A DNA stretch of 52,550 nucleotides from Lysobacter sp. ISL-50 (GCF_018612875.1 NZ_JAGGRI010000030.1:1-52550); one strand, 5' to 3'. Counted from the first letter of the stretch, positions 38,010 through 46,789 are shown. The notes: a model not told the origin generated them from the sequence alone. A program made the numbers and translations.

Positions 38010-38822
38010 ATGACCCCGACACCTTTCCATCAACAGCGCCGTCAACCGCTGTTGAGCGAAGACTATTACCTGTTCTGCAACGACCATGTCCGTACCCACA
38101 CGATGGCGGACATCGAGCACGCGCTGCGCCACGGCGGGTTGTCGGACGAGATGCGCTGGCTCGAATACCGCCGCAAGGCGGACGGGCTGTACGAAATGAT
38201 GGTGCGCGACTACACCGCGGGCGAGCCGATCGAGGAGTTGCGCGAGCGGCTCGGCGCCGTCGTCGCGGCTTTCCAGAGCGCGGCTCATTTCAACCGCATT
38301 TTCGAAAACGAACCGGCGATTCCGCTGTTCGACTTCAGCTACAAGGACGACTACGTGCGCATGGTGGATCTGGTGTCGCTGCCGATTCTTTTGCATCGCG
38401 AAGACCTGATCCCCGCGGTGCATTCCTTGTTTAAGGGCGGCGGCCCGGACGAAAACGATGCCTTGATCGAGGACCTGCTGGGCAAGTACCTGCCCGATCG
38501 GCCGTATCTGGATGACAGCTATCAGCCGGTGCCCTACGGCATCTTGCTGGATGCGACCGCGCAAACGCCGATGGAGGAAAAGCAGGAAGACCTCGGACGG
38601 TTTCTGGAAGCGTGGTATCCGGCCATGCAGGGCGTGGGCTGGTACGACAGCCACAAGCACCAGTCGCCGCGCGGCGCCGGCGGCTATTTCGGCTACTGGG
38701 CGTTCGGCGCGGCGGCGGTGGCGTATCTGTACGAAGTGGACGACGCGCCGTTCCGCGAGCATCCGCACTACCCGAAGGATCTGGCCGATTTCGCGCGCTC
38801 GATGCCGCGCGCGACAGTCTGA
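38010..38822 (+). CDS. PoNi-type immunity protein (DUF1910/DUF1911)
   Basis: 270 residues. The N-terminal half (SEDYYLFCN, YRRKADGLYEMMVRDYTAGE, DFSYKDDYVRMVDLVSL) fits DUF1910. The C-terminal half ends with GGYFGYWAFGAAAVAYLYEVDD and HPHYPKDLADFARS, typical of DUF1911. Proteins of this architecture protect against PoNe nuclease toxins delivered by type VI or other systems. No toxin gene is adjacent: upstream is the DUF6165-like gene and downstream a convergent NADAR gene. It looks like an orphan immunity gene. The ATG overlaps the end of a short upstream frame I could not support as a gene. Confidence 0.83.
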   Translation: MTPTPFHQQRRQPLLSEDYYLFCNDHVRTHTMADIEHALRHGGLSDEMRWLEYRRKADGLYEMMVRDYTAGEPIEELRERLGAVVAAFQSAAHFNRIFENEPAIPLFDFSYKDDYVRMVDLVSLPILLHREDLIPAVHSLFKGGGPDENDALIEDLLGKYLPDRPYLDDSYQPVPYGILLDATAQTPMEEKQEDLGRFLEAWYPAMQGVGWYDSHKHQSPRGAGGYFGYWAFGAAAVAYLYEVDDAPFREHPHYPKDLADFARSMPRATV

Positions 38823-38858
38823 GGACGTTGGCCCGCGTTACATCGTGTCAGTCTGGCG

Positions 38859-39413
38859 TCAGCCCGTTGCGCGCAAGCGTTCGCGCACGTCCATCAGCGC
38901 GAAGCCGAGCAGATTGAGCCCGCGCCAGTGCTCCGGCCGTGTCGCATCCGGATCGTCCGCGGCCAAGCCGATGCCCCAGATCGGATCGACCGGGCTGGCC
39001 TCGACCAAGACCCGCTCGCCGGTCGCGAGCAGGAACGCGCCCAGCGCCGGGTTCTGCCCGAACTTGGCCTGATTGCCGGCGACCACGATCGCGTACCGGT
39101 GCTGGACCCAGCGCGCTTCGTCGAATCCGGCGATCTTGCGGCCCAGCGCCTTGACCTGGGCCGGGTCGTCGCTGGCGGCGATCTGCGCGTGCATCGCTTC
39201 GTCGCCGAACAGGCGCGCTTTGCCGGCCATCATCCAATGTTCGGCGGTGGCGTAGCGGCGGCCTTCGATTTCGAACGGCGCCGGGTACCACTGGCTGAAG
39301 CAGCTTTTACCGACCTGGCCGGGGGCGACGCGATGACCCCAGAAGCACAGATAGTCGAACGCGGCGCCGTCATCGAGCGCGGCGGTGAGTTGGCCCTGAG
39401 AGCGGGGCGACAT
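38859..39413 (-). CDS. NADAR-family protein (YbiA-like)
   Basis: 184 residues from the ATG at 39413, which has AAGGAA 9 bases upstream (a longer frame would start at TTG 39443). Family motifs: CFSQWYPAPFEIEGRRYATAE, EHWMMAGKARLFGD, VKALGRKIAGFDEARW, HRYAIVVAGNQAKFGQNP, and the end DPIWGIGL with LNLLGFALM. NADAR proteins act on ribosylated small molecules or ADP-ribose; YbiA relatives hydrolyse intermediates of riboflavin synthesis. It is 26 bases downstream of the heptosyltransferase on the same strand. Confidence 0.88.
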   Translation of the reverse strand: MSPRSQGQLTAALDDGAAFDYLCFWGHRVAPGQVGKSCFSQWYPAPFEIEGRRYATAEHWMMAGKARLFGDEAMHAQIAASDDPAQVKALGRKIAGFDEARWVQHRYAIVVAGNQAKFGQNPALGAFLLATGERVLVEASPVDPIWGIGLAADDPDATRPEHWRGLNLLGFALMDVRERLRATG

Positions 39414-39439
39414 CGGTGCGGTTCCTTGCAAGTCGGTTC

Positions 39440-40516
39440 TCAAACGGCCGGATGATCGGCCACGTAGCGCTCGAACGCGGCGATGCCGTCGTCGACCGCG
39501 ATCAGGTCCATGACCCCGTCGTGTTCGATCTTGGTGCCCCAGGCGATCTCGCTCGCGGACTTGCCCAGGTACTTGCGCGCGGCGTCGTCGTAGCGGTCGG
39601 CGCAGTAGCGCAGATCGCTGTAAGGGCCGCTGCGCACCGGGTTGCTGGCCGCGTGCAGGCCCAGCACCTTGGTGCCCATGGCGTTGGCGATGTGCATCGG
39701 GCCCGAATCGGGCGTCATCAGCAACTGGCCGCGCTCCAGCAGCGCCGGCAGTTGCTTAAGCGTGTCCTTGCCGACCAGATCCAGGGCCGGGTGCTTCATC
39801 GCGGCGAGGATCGCATCGGTGGTGTCGCGTTCGAGCTGGCTGCGCCCGCCGCACATCACCACGCGCCAGCCGCGCTGGGCGGCGTGGTCGGCGACCGCGG
39901 CGTAGCGCTCGGGCCGCCAGTTGCGCAGGGTGTGGCTGGAACACGGCGAAATCAGCAAGGTCGGCACAGTGTCGAGCGGCCATTGCGCGCGCGCCCATTC
40001 GCGCGCCTCCTCCGGTACCGGCAGGTCCCAGATCACTTCGGTCTGGCGCAGGCCCAGCGGCTCGCAGAAGCTGCCGATCGCATCGAGCACGTGGATGCCC
40101 GGGCGGTCGGGAATGCGTTCGTTGACGAACAGGCCGTGCAGATCCTTCGAGCGCGAGCGGTCGTAGCCGACCCGGCGCTCGGCCGGAATGAACGCCGACA
40201 GCAAGTTGGCGCGCGCCGCCACCTGCATTTGCAGCAGCACGTCGAAGCGCCCGCCCGGCAGCGGCCGCTCGTGCAGGGCGCGGCGCAGGGCGCGCATGCC
40301 GGCCAGGCCGCTTTTCTTGTCGTATTCGAGGAAATCCACGCCTTCCAGGCCTTCCAGCAGGCGCCGCTCACCCTTGCCGATCACCCAGGTGATCGAGGCC
40401 TGCGGCCGCGCCGCGCGCAAGGTGCGCACCAGCGGCACGACGTGGGTGACATCGCCCAGCGCCGACAGGCGCAGCAGGCAGATCGCGGGGGAGGCGCTGA
40501 GGGACGATTGGGCCAC
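39440..40516 (-). CDS. Glycosyltransferase family 9 heptosyltransferase
   Basis: A 358-residue GT9 protein. The N-terminal LLRLSALGDVTHVVPLVRTL is the ADP-heptose:LPS heptosyltransferase signature, followed later by SPCSSHTLRNWRPERYA and LMTPDSGPMHIANAMGTKVLGLH, the donor-binding end. It adds heptose (or a related sugar) to the lipopolysaccharide inner core at the cytoplasmic face of the inner membrane. The start is GTG at 40516, 22 bases from the divergent kdkA ATG, so both genes belong to LPS core synthesis and share a very tight divergent region. Confidence 0.9.
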   Translation of the reverse strand: MAQSSLSASPAICLLRLSALGDVTHVVPLVRTLRAARPQASITWVIGKGERRLLEGLEGVDFLEYDKKSGLAGMRALRRALHERPLPGGRFDVLLQMQVAARANLLSAFIPAERRVGYDRSRSKDLHGLFVNERIPDRPGIHVLDAIGSFCEPLGLRQTEVIWDLPVPEEAREWARAQWPLDTVPTLLISPCSSHTLRNWRPERYAAVADHAAQRGWRVVMCGGRSQLERDTTDAILAAMKHPALDLVGKDTLKQLPALLERGQLLMTPDSGPMHIANAMGTKVLGLHAASNPVRSGPYSDLRYCADRYDDAARKYLGKSASEIAWGTKIEHDGVMDLIAVDDGIAAFERYVADHPAV

Positions 40517-40538
40517 GTGACTTGTTAGACTCCGGCGG

Positions 40539-41288
40539 ATGACGGGTTATGACGCCGCCGAGGGACTGACGCCGTACCGCGACGATAGCGGTTACGGTGC
40601 GATTTTGTTCGACCGCGAGCGGGTGCAGCAAGCCGTGCCGGAGTGGTTCTCGCCCGCGCACTGGGGCGAGCAGGCGCGTCCGGTGGACAGCGGCGGCCGC
40701 GGCGGCGCCTGGTTCGTCGATGCGCCGTTCGGCCAGGCGGTGCTGCGGCGCTATCTGCGCGGCGGGCTGGTGGCGCGCTTCAACCGCGACCGCTACTGGT
40801 GGCGCGGCGCCAATCTCACCCGCAGCTTCGCCGAGTTCCGCCTGACCCGCCAGGTCGCGCGCAAGGGCCTGCCGGTGCCGATGCCGATCGCCGCCTGGTA
40901 CCGCCGCGACGGCCTGCATTACTACGCCGCGATCCTGATCGAGCGCCTCAACGACGTGCGCTCGCTGGCCGACCGCGCCGCGGTCGCCGGCGACGGCGCG
41001 CCGTGGGAGGAGACCGGCCGGCTGATCGCGCGCTGCCACCGCGCCGGACTGGACCACGCCGACCTCAACGCCACCAATCTGTTGTTCGACACCGCCGGCC
41101 GCGGCTGGGTGATCGATCTGGACCGCGGCGCGATCCGCATTCCGGCCACCGCCTGGCGCGAGCGCAATCTGGCCCGGCTCAAGCGCTCGCTGCTGAAATT
41201 GCGCGGCTCGCGCGGCCCGGCCGAGGTCGAGCGCGACTTCGCTCGCCTGCGCGCGGCCTATGACCGCGCCTGGGAACGTGGTTACTAG
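40539..41288 (+). CDS. kdkA: 3-deoxy-D-manno-octulosonic acid (Kdo) kinase
   Basis: 249 residues of the small protein-kinase-like fold used by KdkA. Nucleotide-loop region GGRGGAWFV, then RRYLRGG, the catalytic loop [12 protein letters not shown] and metal-binding [10 protein letters not shown]. KdkA phosphorylates Kdo at O-4 in the LPS inner core, as in Haemophilus and Xanthomonas. The divergent heptosyltransferase supports this role. Confidence 0.9.
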   Translation: MTGYDAAEGLTPYRDDSGYGAILFDRERVQQAVPEWFSPAHWGEQARPVDSGGRGGAWFVDAPFGQAVLRRYLRGGLVARFNRDRYWWRGANLTRSFAEFRLTRQVARKGLPVPMPIAAWYRRDGLHYYAAILIERLNDVRSLADRAAVAGDGAPWEETGRLIARCHRAGLDHADLNATNLLFDTAGRGWVIDLDRGAIRIPATAWRERNLARLKRSLLKLRGSRGPAEVERDFARLRAAYDRAWERGY

Positions 41289-41318
41289 AAAGACTTACAG
41301 CGTTCGAAAGGGGACGGG

Positions 41319-42077
41319 ATGACTTGGCGGCTGCGTCTGCACGGTGTCGGCAATGCGTCGGCGGTGGAACTGGGTTCGGCGATGGCGACCCTGGAGCGCG
41401 ACGGCGAGCCCTGGCTGACTGTCGATTGCGGCGGCGAAGGCCTGACCGCCTTCCTCGCCCATTACGGCCACATGCCTGAGGCCTTGTTCCTCACCCACAC
41501 CCACATGGACCACATCGCCGGCTTCGAGCGGCTGTTCGTGGCGCATTACTTCGACGAGGCCCGGCGCGGCAAGCCGAAGCTGTACATCCCCGCGCCGATC
41601 GTGCCGCTGCTGCAGCAGCGCGTGGCCGATTACCCCAACGTGCTGGCCGAGGGCGGGGTGAATTTCTGGGACGCGTTCCAGCTGATCCCGGTCAGCGGCC
41701 ATTTCTGGCATCGCGGCCTGCGCATGGAAGTGTTCGCGACCCGCCATCACTGGCCCGACACCGCGTTCGGCCTGCGCCTGCGCGGCAGCGCGGTGTGGAC
41801 CGGCGACACCCGGCCGATTCCCGAGGCGCTGGCCAAATACGCCGACCAGGACGAGCTGATCGCCCACGACTGCGCCCTGCACGGCAATCCCTCGCACAGC
41901 GGCATCGAGGACCTGGAGCGCGAATACCCGCGCGAACTGCTGAACCGGTGCCTGCTTTACCACTACGGCAGCCGCGAGGAAGGCGACGTGCTGGCCGCGC
42001 GGGGGTATCGTGTCGGCAGGCCCGGCGAGGTCGTGGATCTCGCCGAACCCACCGCCCAGCAGGTGCGCATCGCTTGA
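41319..42077 (+). CDS. MBL-fold metallohydrolase
   Basis: 252 residues. Metal motif LTHTHMDHIAGFE near residue 60, further ligand His in ATRHHWPDTAFGLRL and Asp in TGDTRPIPEAL, C-terminal LLYHYG. It resembles RNase Z/ElaC-type and phosphodiesterase-like MBL proteins but lacks the exosite arm of RNase Z, so I keep a general name. AAGGGGA is about 7 bases before the ATG. It lies between kdkA and moaA on the same strand. Confidence 0.85.
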   Translation: MTWRLRLHGVGNASAVELGSAMATLERDGEPWLTVDCGGEGLTAFLAHYGHMPEALFLTHTHMDHIAGFERLFVAHYFDEARRGKPKLYIPAPIVPLLQQRVADYPNVLAEGGVNFWDAFQLIPVSGHFWHRGLRMEVFATRHHWPDTAFGLRLRGSAVWTGDTRPIPEALAKYADQDELIAHDCALHGNPSHSGIEDLEREYPRELLNRCLLYHYGSREEGDVLAARGYRVGRPGEVVDLAEPTAQQVRIA

Positions 42078-42129
42078 GAATCCGCGCTTGAGGGCATCCG
42101 ATTGAGAGCCGTCGATTGAGAGTCTTCGC

Positions 42130-43161
42130 GTGAACGCCGTCCCCGGTCTGCCGCCTTCGTCCTTGCCGCTGGATCGGCACGGCAGGCCGCTGCGCGACCT
42201 GCGTTTGTCGGTGATCGAGGCCTGCAACTTCCGCTGCCCCTACTGCATGCCGGCCGAACGCGTGGCAGACGACTACGGCCTGGACGCGGCGGCGCGGCTG
42301 AGCTTCGACGAAATCGAGACCCTGGTACGCGGTTTCGTCCGCATCGGCGTGACCAAGCTGCGCCTGACCGGCGGCGAGCCCCTGCTGCGCAAGCGCCTGC
42401 CCGAGCTGATCGAACGGCTGGCGCGGATCGACGGCCTGGACGATCTGGCCCTGACCACCAACGGCTCGCTGCTCGCGCGCCAGGCCCGCGCCCTGCGCGA
42501 GGCCGGCCTGCGGCGCCTGACCGTGAGCCTGGACGCGCTGGACCCCGACCTGTTCCGGCGCCTGTCCGGCGGCCGCGGCGAAGTCGCCGACGTGCTGGCC
42601 GGCATCGCGGCGGCGCAGGATGCCGGTTTCGATTCGCTGAAGATCAACTGCGTGATCCAGCGCGGTGTCAATGAAGACCAGATTCTGCCGCTGGCCGAGC
42701 ATTTTCGCGGCAGCGGCCACGTGCTGCGTTTCATCGAGTACATGGACGTGGGCAACTGCAACGGCTGGAGCGAGCAGGGCGTGGTGACCTCGCAGGAGCT
42801 GCGCGACCGCCTGCACGCGCGTTGGCCCATGCGCGCGCTCGACGCCAACTACCGCGGCGAAGTCGCCTCGCGCTACGCCTATCTCGACGGCTGCGGCGAA
42901 ATCGGCTTCGTGTCCTCGATCAGCGCGCCGTTCTGCGGCGACTGCCACCGCTCGCGCGTATCCGCCGACGGCCGTCTCTACACCTGTTTGTTCGCCGCCG
43001 CAGGCACCGACCTGCGGCCCGCGCTCGCCCACGGCGAAGCCGCCTTCGCCGAGCATCTGGCCGAACTGTGGTCGCGCCGCAACGACCGCTACAGCGAACT
43101 GCGCGCGATGGACGCGCCGCGCTCGAAGCGGCATGTGGAGATGTTCTTGATCGGTGGCTGA
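42130..43161 (+). CDS. moaA: GTP 3',8-cyclase (molybdenum cofactor synthesis)
   Basis: A 343-residue radical SAM enzyme. The first [4Fe-4S] cluster is C32-x3-C36-x2-C39 (ACNFRCPYC), followed by LTGGEPLLRK. The C-terminal cluster lies in PFCGDCHRSRVSADGRLYTC, and the protein ends in GG, the tail needed by MoaA. It converts GTP to 3',8-cyclo-GTP, the first step of molybdopterin synthesis. The start is GTG. It is separated from moaC by a palindrome and a dioxygenase remnant. Confidence 0.95.
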   Translation: MNAVPGLPPSSLPLDRHGRPLRDLRLSVIEACNFRCPYCMPAERVADDYGLDAAARLSFDEIETLVRGFVRIGVTKLRLTGGEPLLRKRLPELIERLARIDGLDDLALTTNGSLLARQARALREAGLRRLTVSLDALDPDLFRRLSGGRGEVADVLAGIAAAQDAGFDSLKINCVIQRGVNEDQILPLAEHFRGSGHVLRFIEYMDVGNCNGWSEQGVVTSQELRDRLHARWPMRALDANYRGEVASRYAYLDGCGEIGFVSSISAPFCGDCHRSRVSADGRLYTCLFAAAGTDLRPALAHGEAAFAEHLAELWSRRNDRYSELRAMDAPRSKRHVEMFLIGG

Positions 43162-43190
43162 GCGATGTGCGCGCGATGAATCCCCGATAG

Positions 43191-43229
43191 CCCCTCTCCC
43201 GTTCACGGGAGAGGGGTTGGGGTGAGGGC
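43191..43229. repeat. REP-like palindrome between moaA and moaC
   Basis: CCCCTCTCCC-GTTCAC-GGGAGAGGGG followed by TTGGGGTGAGGGC, a dispersed intergenic element common in xanthomonads and other proteobacteria. It marks the point where the remnant gene begins. Confidence 0.75.
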
Positions 43230-43240
43230 CGGGAGCCCCG

Positions 43241-43465
43241 ATGCACCGCCACGGCAAACTGGACGCAGCGCACGCCGCTGCCTTGCGCAAGGCGCGCGGC
43301 GAGACTGAATGCACCGCGCGGCCCGGCGATCTGCTTATCATGCGACCGTTGCTGCTGCACGCCTCGTCCAAGGCGGTCGAGCCCTCGGGGCGGCGGCGCG
43401 TTCTGCATTTTCTGTTCGGCCCGCACGATCCCGGGTTCTCACTGCGTTGGAGTACCGCGATTTGA
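43241..43465 (+). pseudogene. C-terminal remnant of a phytanoyl-CoA dioxygenase-like gene
   Basis: A 74-codon frame whose sequence ([20 protein letters not shown], then [10 protein letters not shown], ending LRWSTAI) looks like the last part of a 2-oxoglutarate/Fe(II) oxygenase, with the second metal-binding His in LLLHASSK. The N-terminal two thirds, including the HxD motif, are absent; a REP-like palindrome takes their place. Its stop overlaps the moaC TTG start, so moaC may have depended on it for translation. Confidence 0.65.
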
Positions 43466-43977
43466 AATCCAAGGCTTCCCTGACCCATGTCGATCGCGAC
43501 GGCCGTCCGGCCATGGTCGATGTGTCGGACAAGACCGTCAGCGCGCGCGAAGCGGTCGCGCAATGCCGCGTGCGTTTTCCCGCCTCGGTCGCCGCGCAAC
43601 TGCGCGCCAGCGGGCTGAAGAGCAAGAAGGGCGCGGTGATCGACACCGCGATCATCGCCGGCACCATGGCGGTCAAGCGCACCCACGAGCTGATTCCGTT
43701 CTGCCATCCGCTGCCGATCGACGGCTGCCGTTTCCTGATCGATTGGGACGGCGACAACGCGTTGATGATCGAATGCGCGGTCAAGACCACCCATCGCACC
43801 GGCGTGGAAATGGAGGCGTTGACCGGCGCGACGATCGCGGCGCTGACGGTGTACGACATGTGCAAGGCCTTGTCGCATGCGATCGTGCTTGGGCCGGCGA
43901 AGCTGCTCGGCAAGCGCGGCGGCAAACGCGATTTCGGCAAGAGCGATCTCGGCCGCGCAGCGGGGAAGGGCGCATGA
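43462..43977 (+). CDS. moaC: Cyclic pyranopterin monophosphate synthase
   Basis: 171 residues. [18 protein letters not shown] opening, active-site segments [19 protein letters not shown] and [16 protein letters not shown], then VYDMCKAL. It turns 3',8-cyclo-GTP into cPMP. The start is TTG at 43462, overlapping the stop of the oxygenase remnant; the frame is open upstream but that part is out-of-frame remnant. It overlaps moaD by 4 bases. Confidence 0.95.
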   Translation: MKSKASLTHVDRDGRPAMVDVSDKTVSAREAVAQCRVRFPASVAAQLRASGLKSKKGAVIDTAIIAGTMAVKRTHELIPFCHPLPIDGCRFLIDWDGDNALMIECAVKTTHRTGVEMEALTGATIAALTVYDMCKALSHAIVLGPAKLLGKRGGKRDFGKSDLGRAAGKGA

Positions 43978-44216
43978 GCCGGTTGACCGTGCTGTATTTC
44001 GCCAGCCTGCGCGACGCCGCGGGAATCGCCAGCGAGTCGGTCGAGGCCGATGCGCGCGACCTGCGCGGGCTGTACGAATCGCTGCGCGCCCGTCACGGCT
44101 TCGCGCTGCCGGTCGAGCGCCTGCGCGTGGCCGTGGACGGCGCGTTCGCGCGCTGGGACGAGGCGCCGCGCGCGGGCAGCGAAGTCGCTTTCATCCCGCC
44201 GGTTTCGGGAGGCTGA
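43974..44216 (+). CDS. moaD: Molybdopterin synthase sulfur carrier subunit
   Basis: 80 residues, ubiquitin-like, with the C-terminal VSGG whose last Gly is thiocarboxylated by Moe[15 protein letters not shown] is the typical first strand. The ATG overlaps the moaC stop; moaE follows after 3 bases. Confidence 0.94.
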   Translation: MSRLTVLYFASLRDAAGIASESVEADARDLRGLYESLRARHGFALPVERLRVAVDGAFARWDEAPRAGSEVAFIPPVSGG

Positions 44217-44219
44217 GCG

Positions 44220-44645
44220 ATGCAACGATTCTCCTTGTCCGAAGTGCCGTTCGAGATCGCGCCGCTGCGCGAGCGATTGCTCAGCGCGCATGCCGGCGCC
44301 TACGCCAGCTTCGAGGGCTGGGTGCGCGATCACCACAGCGGCCGCGCGGTCGCCGGACTGCGTTACGAGAGTTATGCCGCCCTGGCACAGAGCGAGGGCG
44401 ACACGATCATGGCTGAGGCGATCGAGCGCTTCGCCATCGTCGATGCGTGCTGTGTGCATCGCGTCGGCGATCTGGCGATCGGCGAACTCGCGGTGTGGGT
44501 CGGCGTCAGCGCCGCGCATCGCGACGCGGCCTTCGCCGCCTGCCGTTTCATCATCGACGAGACCAAGGGGCGGGTGCCGATCTGGAAGCATGAGCGCTAT
44601 GCCGACGGCGATGCGGATTGGCTGCATCCAACAGCACCCGCGTAA
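44220..44645 (+). CDS. moaE: Molybdopterin synthase catalytic subunit
   Basis: 141 residues. Contains YASFEGWVRDHHSGR, LRYESYAALA, HRVGDLAIGE and the active-site Lys region TKGRVPIWKHERYADG. With MoaD it inserts the dithiolene sulfurs into cPMP. Last gene of the moa set; no moaB or moeA is nearby. Confidence 0.94.
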   Translation: MQRFSLSEVPFEIAPLRERLLSAHAGAYASFEGWVRDHHSGRAVAGLRYESYAALAQSEGDTIMAEAIERFAIVDACCVHRVGDLAIGELAVWVGVSAAHRDAAFAACRFIIDETKGRVPIWKHERYADGDADWLHPTAPA

Positions 44646-44718
44646 AACAGGGCCAAATATTCCCATCGAGGCGACAAACCTCGCGCCCCTGGGGCAGGTT
44701 CAAAATCTCTGCTTTCGC

Positions 44719-44833
44719 TCGTCATTCCCGCGAACGCGGGAATCCAGCGACTTCAAACGTTCTTGCACGAAAGGCACTGGATGTTCGGCTCCGCCGAAGT
44801 AAAGCGGAGCCCGCGTTCGCGGGAATGACGAGC
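44719..44833. repeat. Inverted pair of REP-like elements
   Basis: Left arm CTCGTCATTCCCGCGAACGC (44719-) with its own palindrome CCCGCG-AA-CGCGGG, and right arm GCGTTCGCGGGAATGACGAG ending at 44833, about 65 bases apart. It forms a long potential hairpin after moaE and may act as terminator or element insertion point. Confidence 0.8.
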
Positions 44834-44959
44834 TTGTTTTTCAGTGGCTTTGAACACGCGCTTAGACACAATCCCCGCCAGCACCACACCCCGCGACACA
44901 TGAACCCCTTCCGCATTTGAGGTAGCTTCGGTTTCCCGTATCGAACCACCGGAGCCGTC

Positions 44960-45970
44960 ATGTCCCGCGTGCTGTGTCTGTCCTTGCTGCTGTGCGCTGC
45001 CTTGCCCGCGGTGTCGGGCGAGCTTTTGGTCGGCAACAAAGCCGCCGACACGGTCTGGCGCCTGTCGCTGGACGACGGCCGCAAGCTCGGCGAATTTCCG
45101 ACCAATCAGGCCCCGCATGAGATCGCGGTCAATCACGCCGGCAGCGTCGCCCTGGTCGCCAATTACGGCGTCGGCGACAAGCCCGGCAACAGTTTGAGCG
45201 TGCTCGATCTGCGCGGCGGCGCGGCGCCGCGGATCATCGATCTGGGCCGGCACGGCCGTCCGCATGGCTTGCGCTTCCTGCCCGGCGACCGCGAAGCGCT
45301 GGCCACCACCGAGGCTTCGCGGCATCTGATCCGCATCGACGTCGCCAGCGGCAAGATCGTCGCCGAGATTCCGCTGGGCGAGGGCAAGGGCCACATGGTC
45401 GCGATCGCCGCCGACGGCAAGACCGCGTATGTGACCAAGATCGATCGCGGCACCGTCAGCCGCATCGATCTGACCGACAACACCAAGACGGACGAAGTCG
45501 CCGCCGGCAAAGGCACGGAAGGCGTGGCGGTGCGCCCGGGCAGCGGCGAGGTCTGGGTCAGCAATCGCGAGGCCGGCACGGTGACCGTGCACGATCCGCG
45601 CACGCTGGCGATCCGCGCGACCTTGCCCAGTCCGGGGTTCCCGATCCGCGTCGCCTTCACCTCCGACGGCCGCCAGGCCCTGGTGAGCAATGCGCGCGCG
45701 GCGACCTTGTCGGTGTTCGACGCGAGGCGCAAGAAAGTTCTGGCGACGGTGGATTTGGCCCGCGCCGGCGCCGAGTATCGCGACACCATGCTCGGCCGCG
45801 CGGCGCTGCCGATCGGGGTGGTCGCCGATCCGAAGCGGCCGCGGGTGTATGTGGCGATCAGCGGCGGCGATGAGATCGCGGTGATCGATCGCAAGACCTG
45901 GAAGCTGGTGGCGCAGTGGAAGACCGGGCGCGAGCCGGATGCGCTGGCGTTGTCGTTTGGTGGCGATTGA
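44960..45970 (+). CDS. Exported YncE-like beta-propeller protein
   Basis: 336 residues. Signal peptide MSRVLCLSLLLCAALPAVSG, then about seven blades of YVTN/Lactonase type, for example VNHAGSVALVANYGVGD, IAADGKTAYVTKIDRGTV, VAFTSDGRQALVSNARAATL and RVYVAISGGDEIAVIDRKT. The fold is a scaffold; some relatives bind metals, DNA or carry quinoprotein-type activity, but no active site is evident. Expected location is the periplasm. It is monocistronic. Confidence 0.85.
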   Translation: MSRVLCLSLLLCAALPAVSGELLVGNKAADTVWRLSLDDGRKLGEFPTNQAPHEIAVNHAGSVALVANYGVGDKPGNSLSVLDLRGGAAPRIIDLGRHGRPHGLRFLPGDREALATTEASRHLIRIDVASGKIVAEIPLGEGKGHMVAIAADGKTAYVTKIDRGTVSRIDLTDNTKTDEVAAGKGTEGVAVRPGSGEVWVSNREAGTVTVHDPRTLAIRATLPSPGFPIRVAFTSDGRQALVSNARAATLSVFDARRKKVLATVDLARAGAEYRDTMLGRAALPIGVVADPKRPRVYVAISGGDEIAVIDRKTWKLVAQWKTGREPDALALSFGGD

Positions 45971-46006
45971 GTGTTGGCGGGCTTGATTGCGTCGTGGCTT
46001 GAGAGT

Positions 46007-46225
46007 GCGAGTCGGGGCTGAAAGCCCCTCCCACAAAAGACCTCGGGGTTTCCGTGTGTAGGGGCGCTCCTTCGTCACCGGTCGGCGTCGTGGTTTGAGA
46101 GTGCGAGTCGGGGCTGAAGCCCCTTCCACAAAAGACTTCGTGGTTTCCGCCTGCGGGCGTGCGCCACCCCATCGCCGGTCATCGCGAAGTCTTTTGTGGG
46201 AGGGGCTTCAGCCCCGACTCGCATT
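46007..46225. repeat. Three dispersed palindrome units (two direct, one inverted)
   Basis: Units at about 46007-46045 and 46100-46140 carry GTCGGGGCTGAAGCCCCTC/TCCACAAAAGAC; the unit at about 46184-46225 is their reverse complement. The second and third together make an inverted repeat about 120 bases long. The core equals the arm of the 202-bp array at 20863. No gene lies between the propeller gene and the 4.5S RNA. Confidence 0.88.
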
Positions 46226-46361
46226 AACCACCGACAGTGCAGGCCACACCGCCTACGCGCCAACCGCGCCGACCTCGTTCGAGACCTTCGCGGACGAACT
46301 GGCGCAGGCGTATCGGGCGATGTGAAGCGCGGCGTCGCGCGCAACCGGGGCCTGAAAAGGC

Positions 46362-46471
46362 GGCGGCCCCGCAAGCGTAACTCCGGCGCCCGAATCAGTC
46401 GATACCGTTGCTGCCTTCCGGCCCTGGCGGGATTTTCAACTTATCGTCGCGGAGGCGCCAACGGGGCCACC
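46362..46471 (-). ncRNA. ffs: Signal recognition particle 4.5S RNA
   Basis: About 110 bases on the minus strand. The ends pair perfectly (GGTGGCCCCG with CGGGGCCGCC). The apex has the SRP signature GGGCCGGAAGGCAGCAACGG, with the GGAA tetraloop and the asymmetric internal loop bound by Ffh. It guides ribosomes making membrane proteins to FtsY. Ends are set from the pairing and may differ by a few bases. Confidence 0.93.
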
Positions 46472-46789
46472 ATAGATTCGCATGCGCGCCGTGGCGCCAT
46501 GCAGCGTCCGAATCGGGTGCGGGCGCGGTGGGCGGCCCGGAACGTCACCGGAGGGGCGGCATTCTGCCTGAAAGCCGGCCCGCGGCGCAAACGCGGGTTG
46601 GCGGCGCGAGCGCAAGGCCCGCCGCGCCGCCGGATGGGCGCGGGCGCGGTCGCCCGGTGGCGCGATCGCGGGCCTGTTTGCGCGAAGTTCGCCGCGCCGC
46701 GCCGGCTCGCTTCGTCCCGCCCGCGCTCGACGTCGAGCCGGCCCGCGCCCGGCGGCCCCCGTATGACAGCGACGCCTTAAGATCGGCGC
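46472..46789. other. Gene-free spacer holding the ffs promoter
   Basis: About 320 bases of very high GC between ffs and the phosphoesterase gene. Long open frames here are GC-driven and lack coding character. I see no recognisable operator; the promoters for ffs (minus) and the phosphoesterase (plus) should lie here. Confidence 0.5.

Noticed and set aside
37688-38013. A small membrane peptide gene just before the PoNi-type gene (ending at 38013)
   Set aside because: The hydrophobic C-terminal stretch overlaps the next start, but there is no usable start codon or ribosome binding site in that frame.
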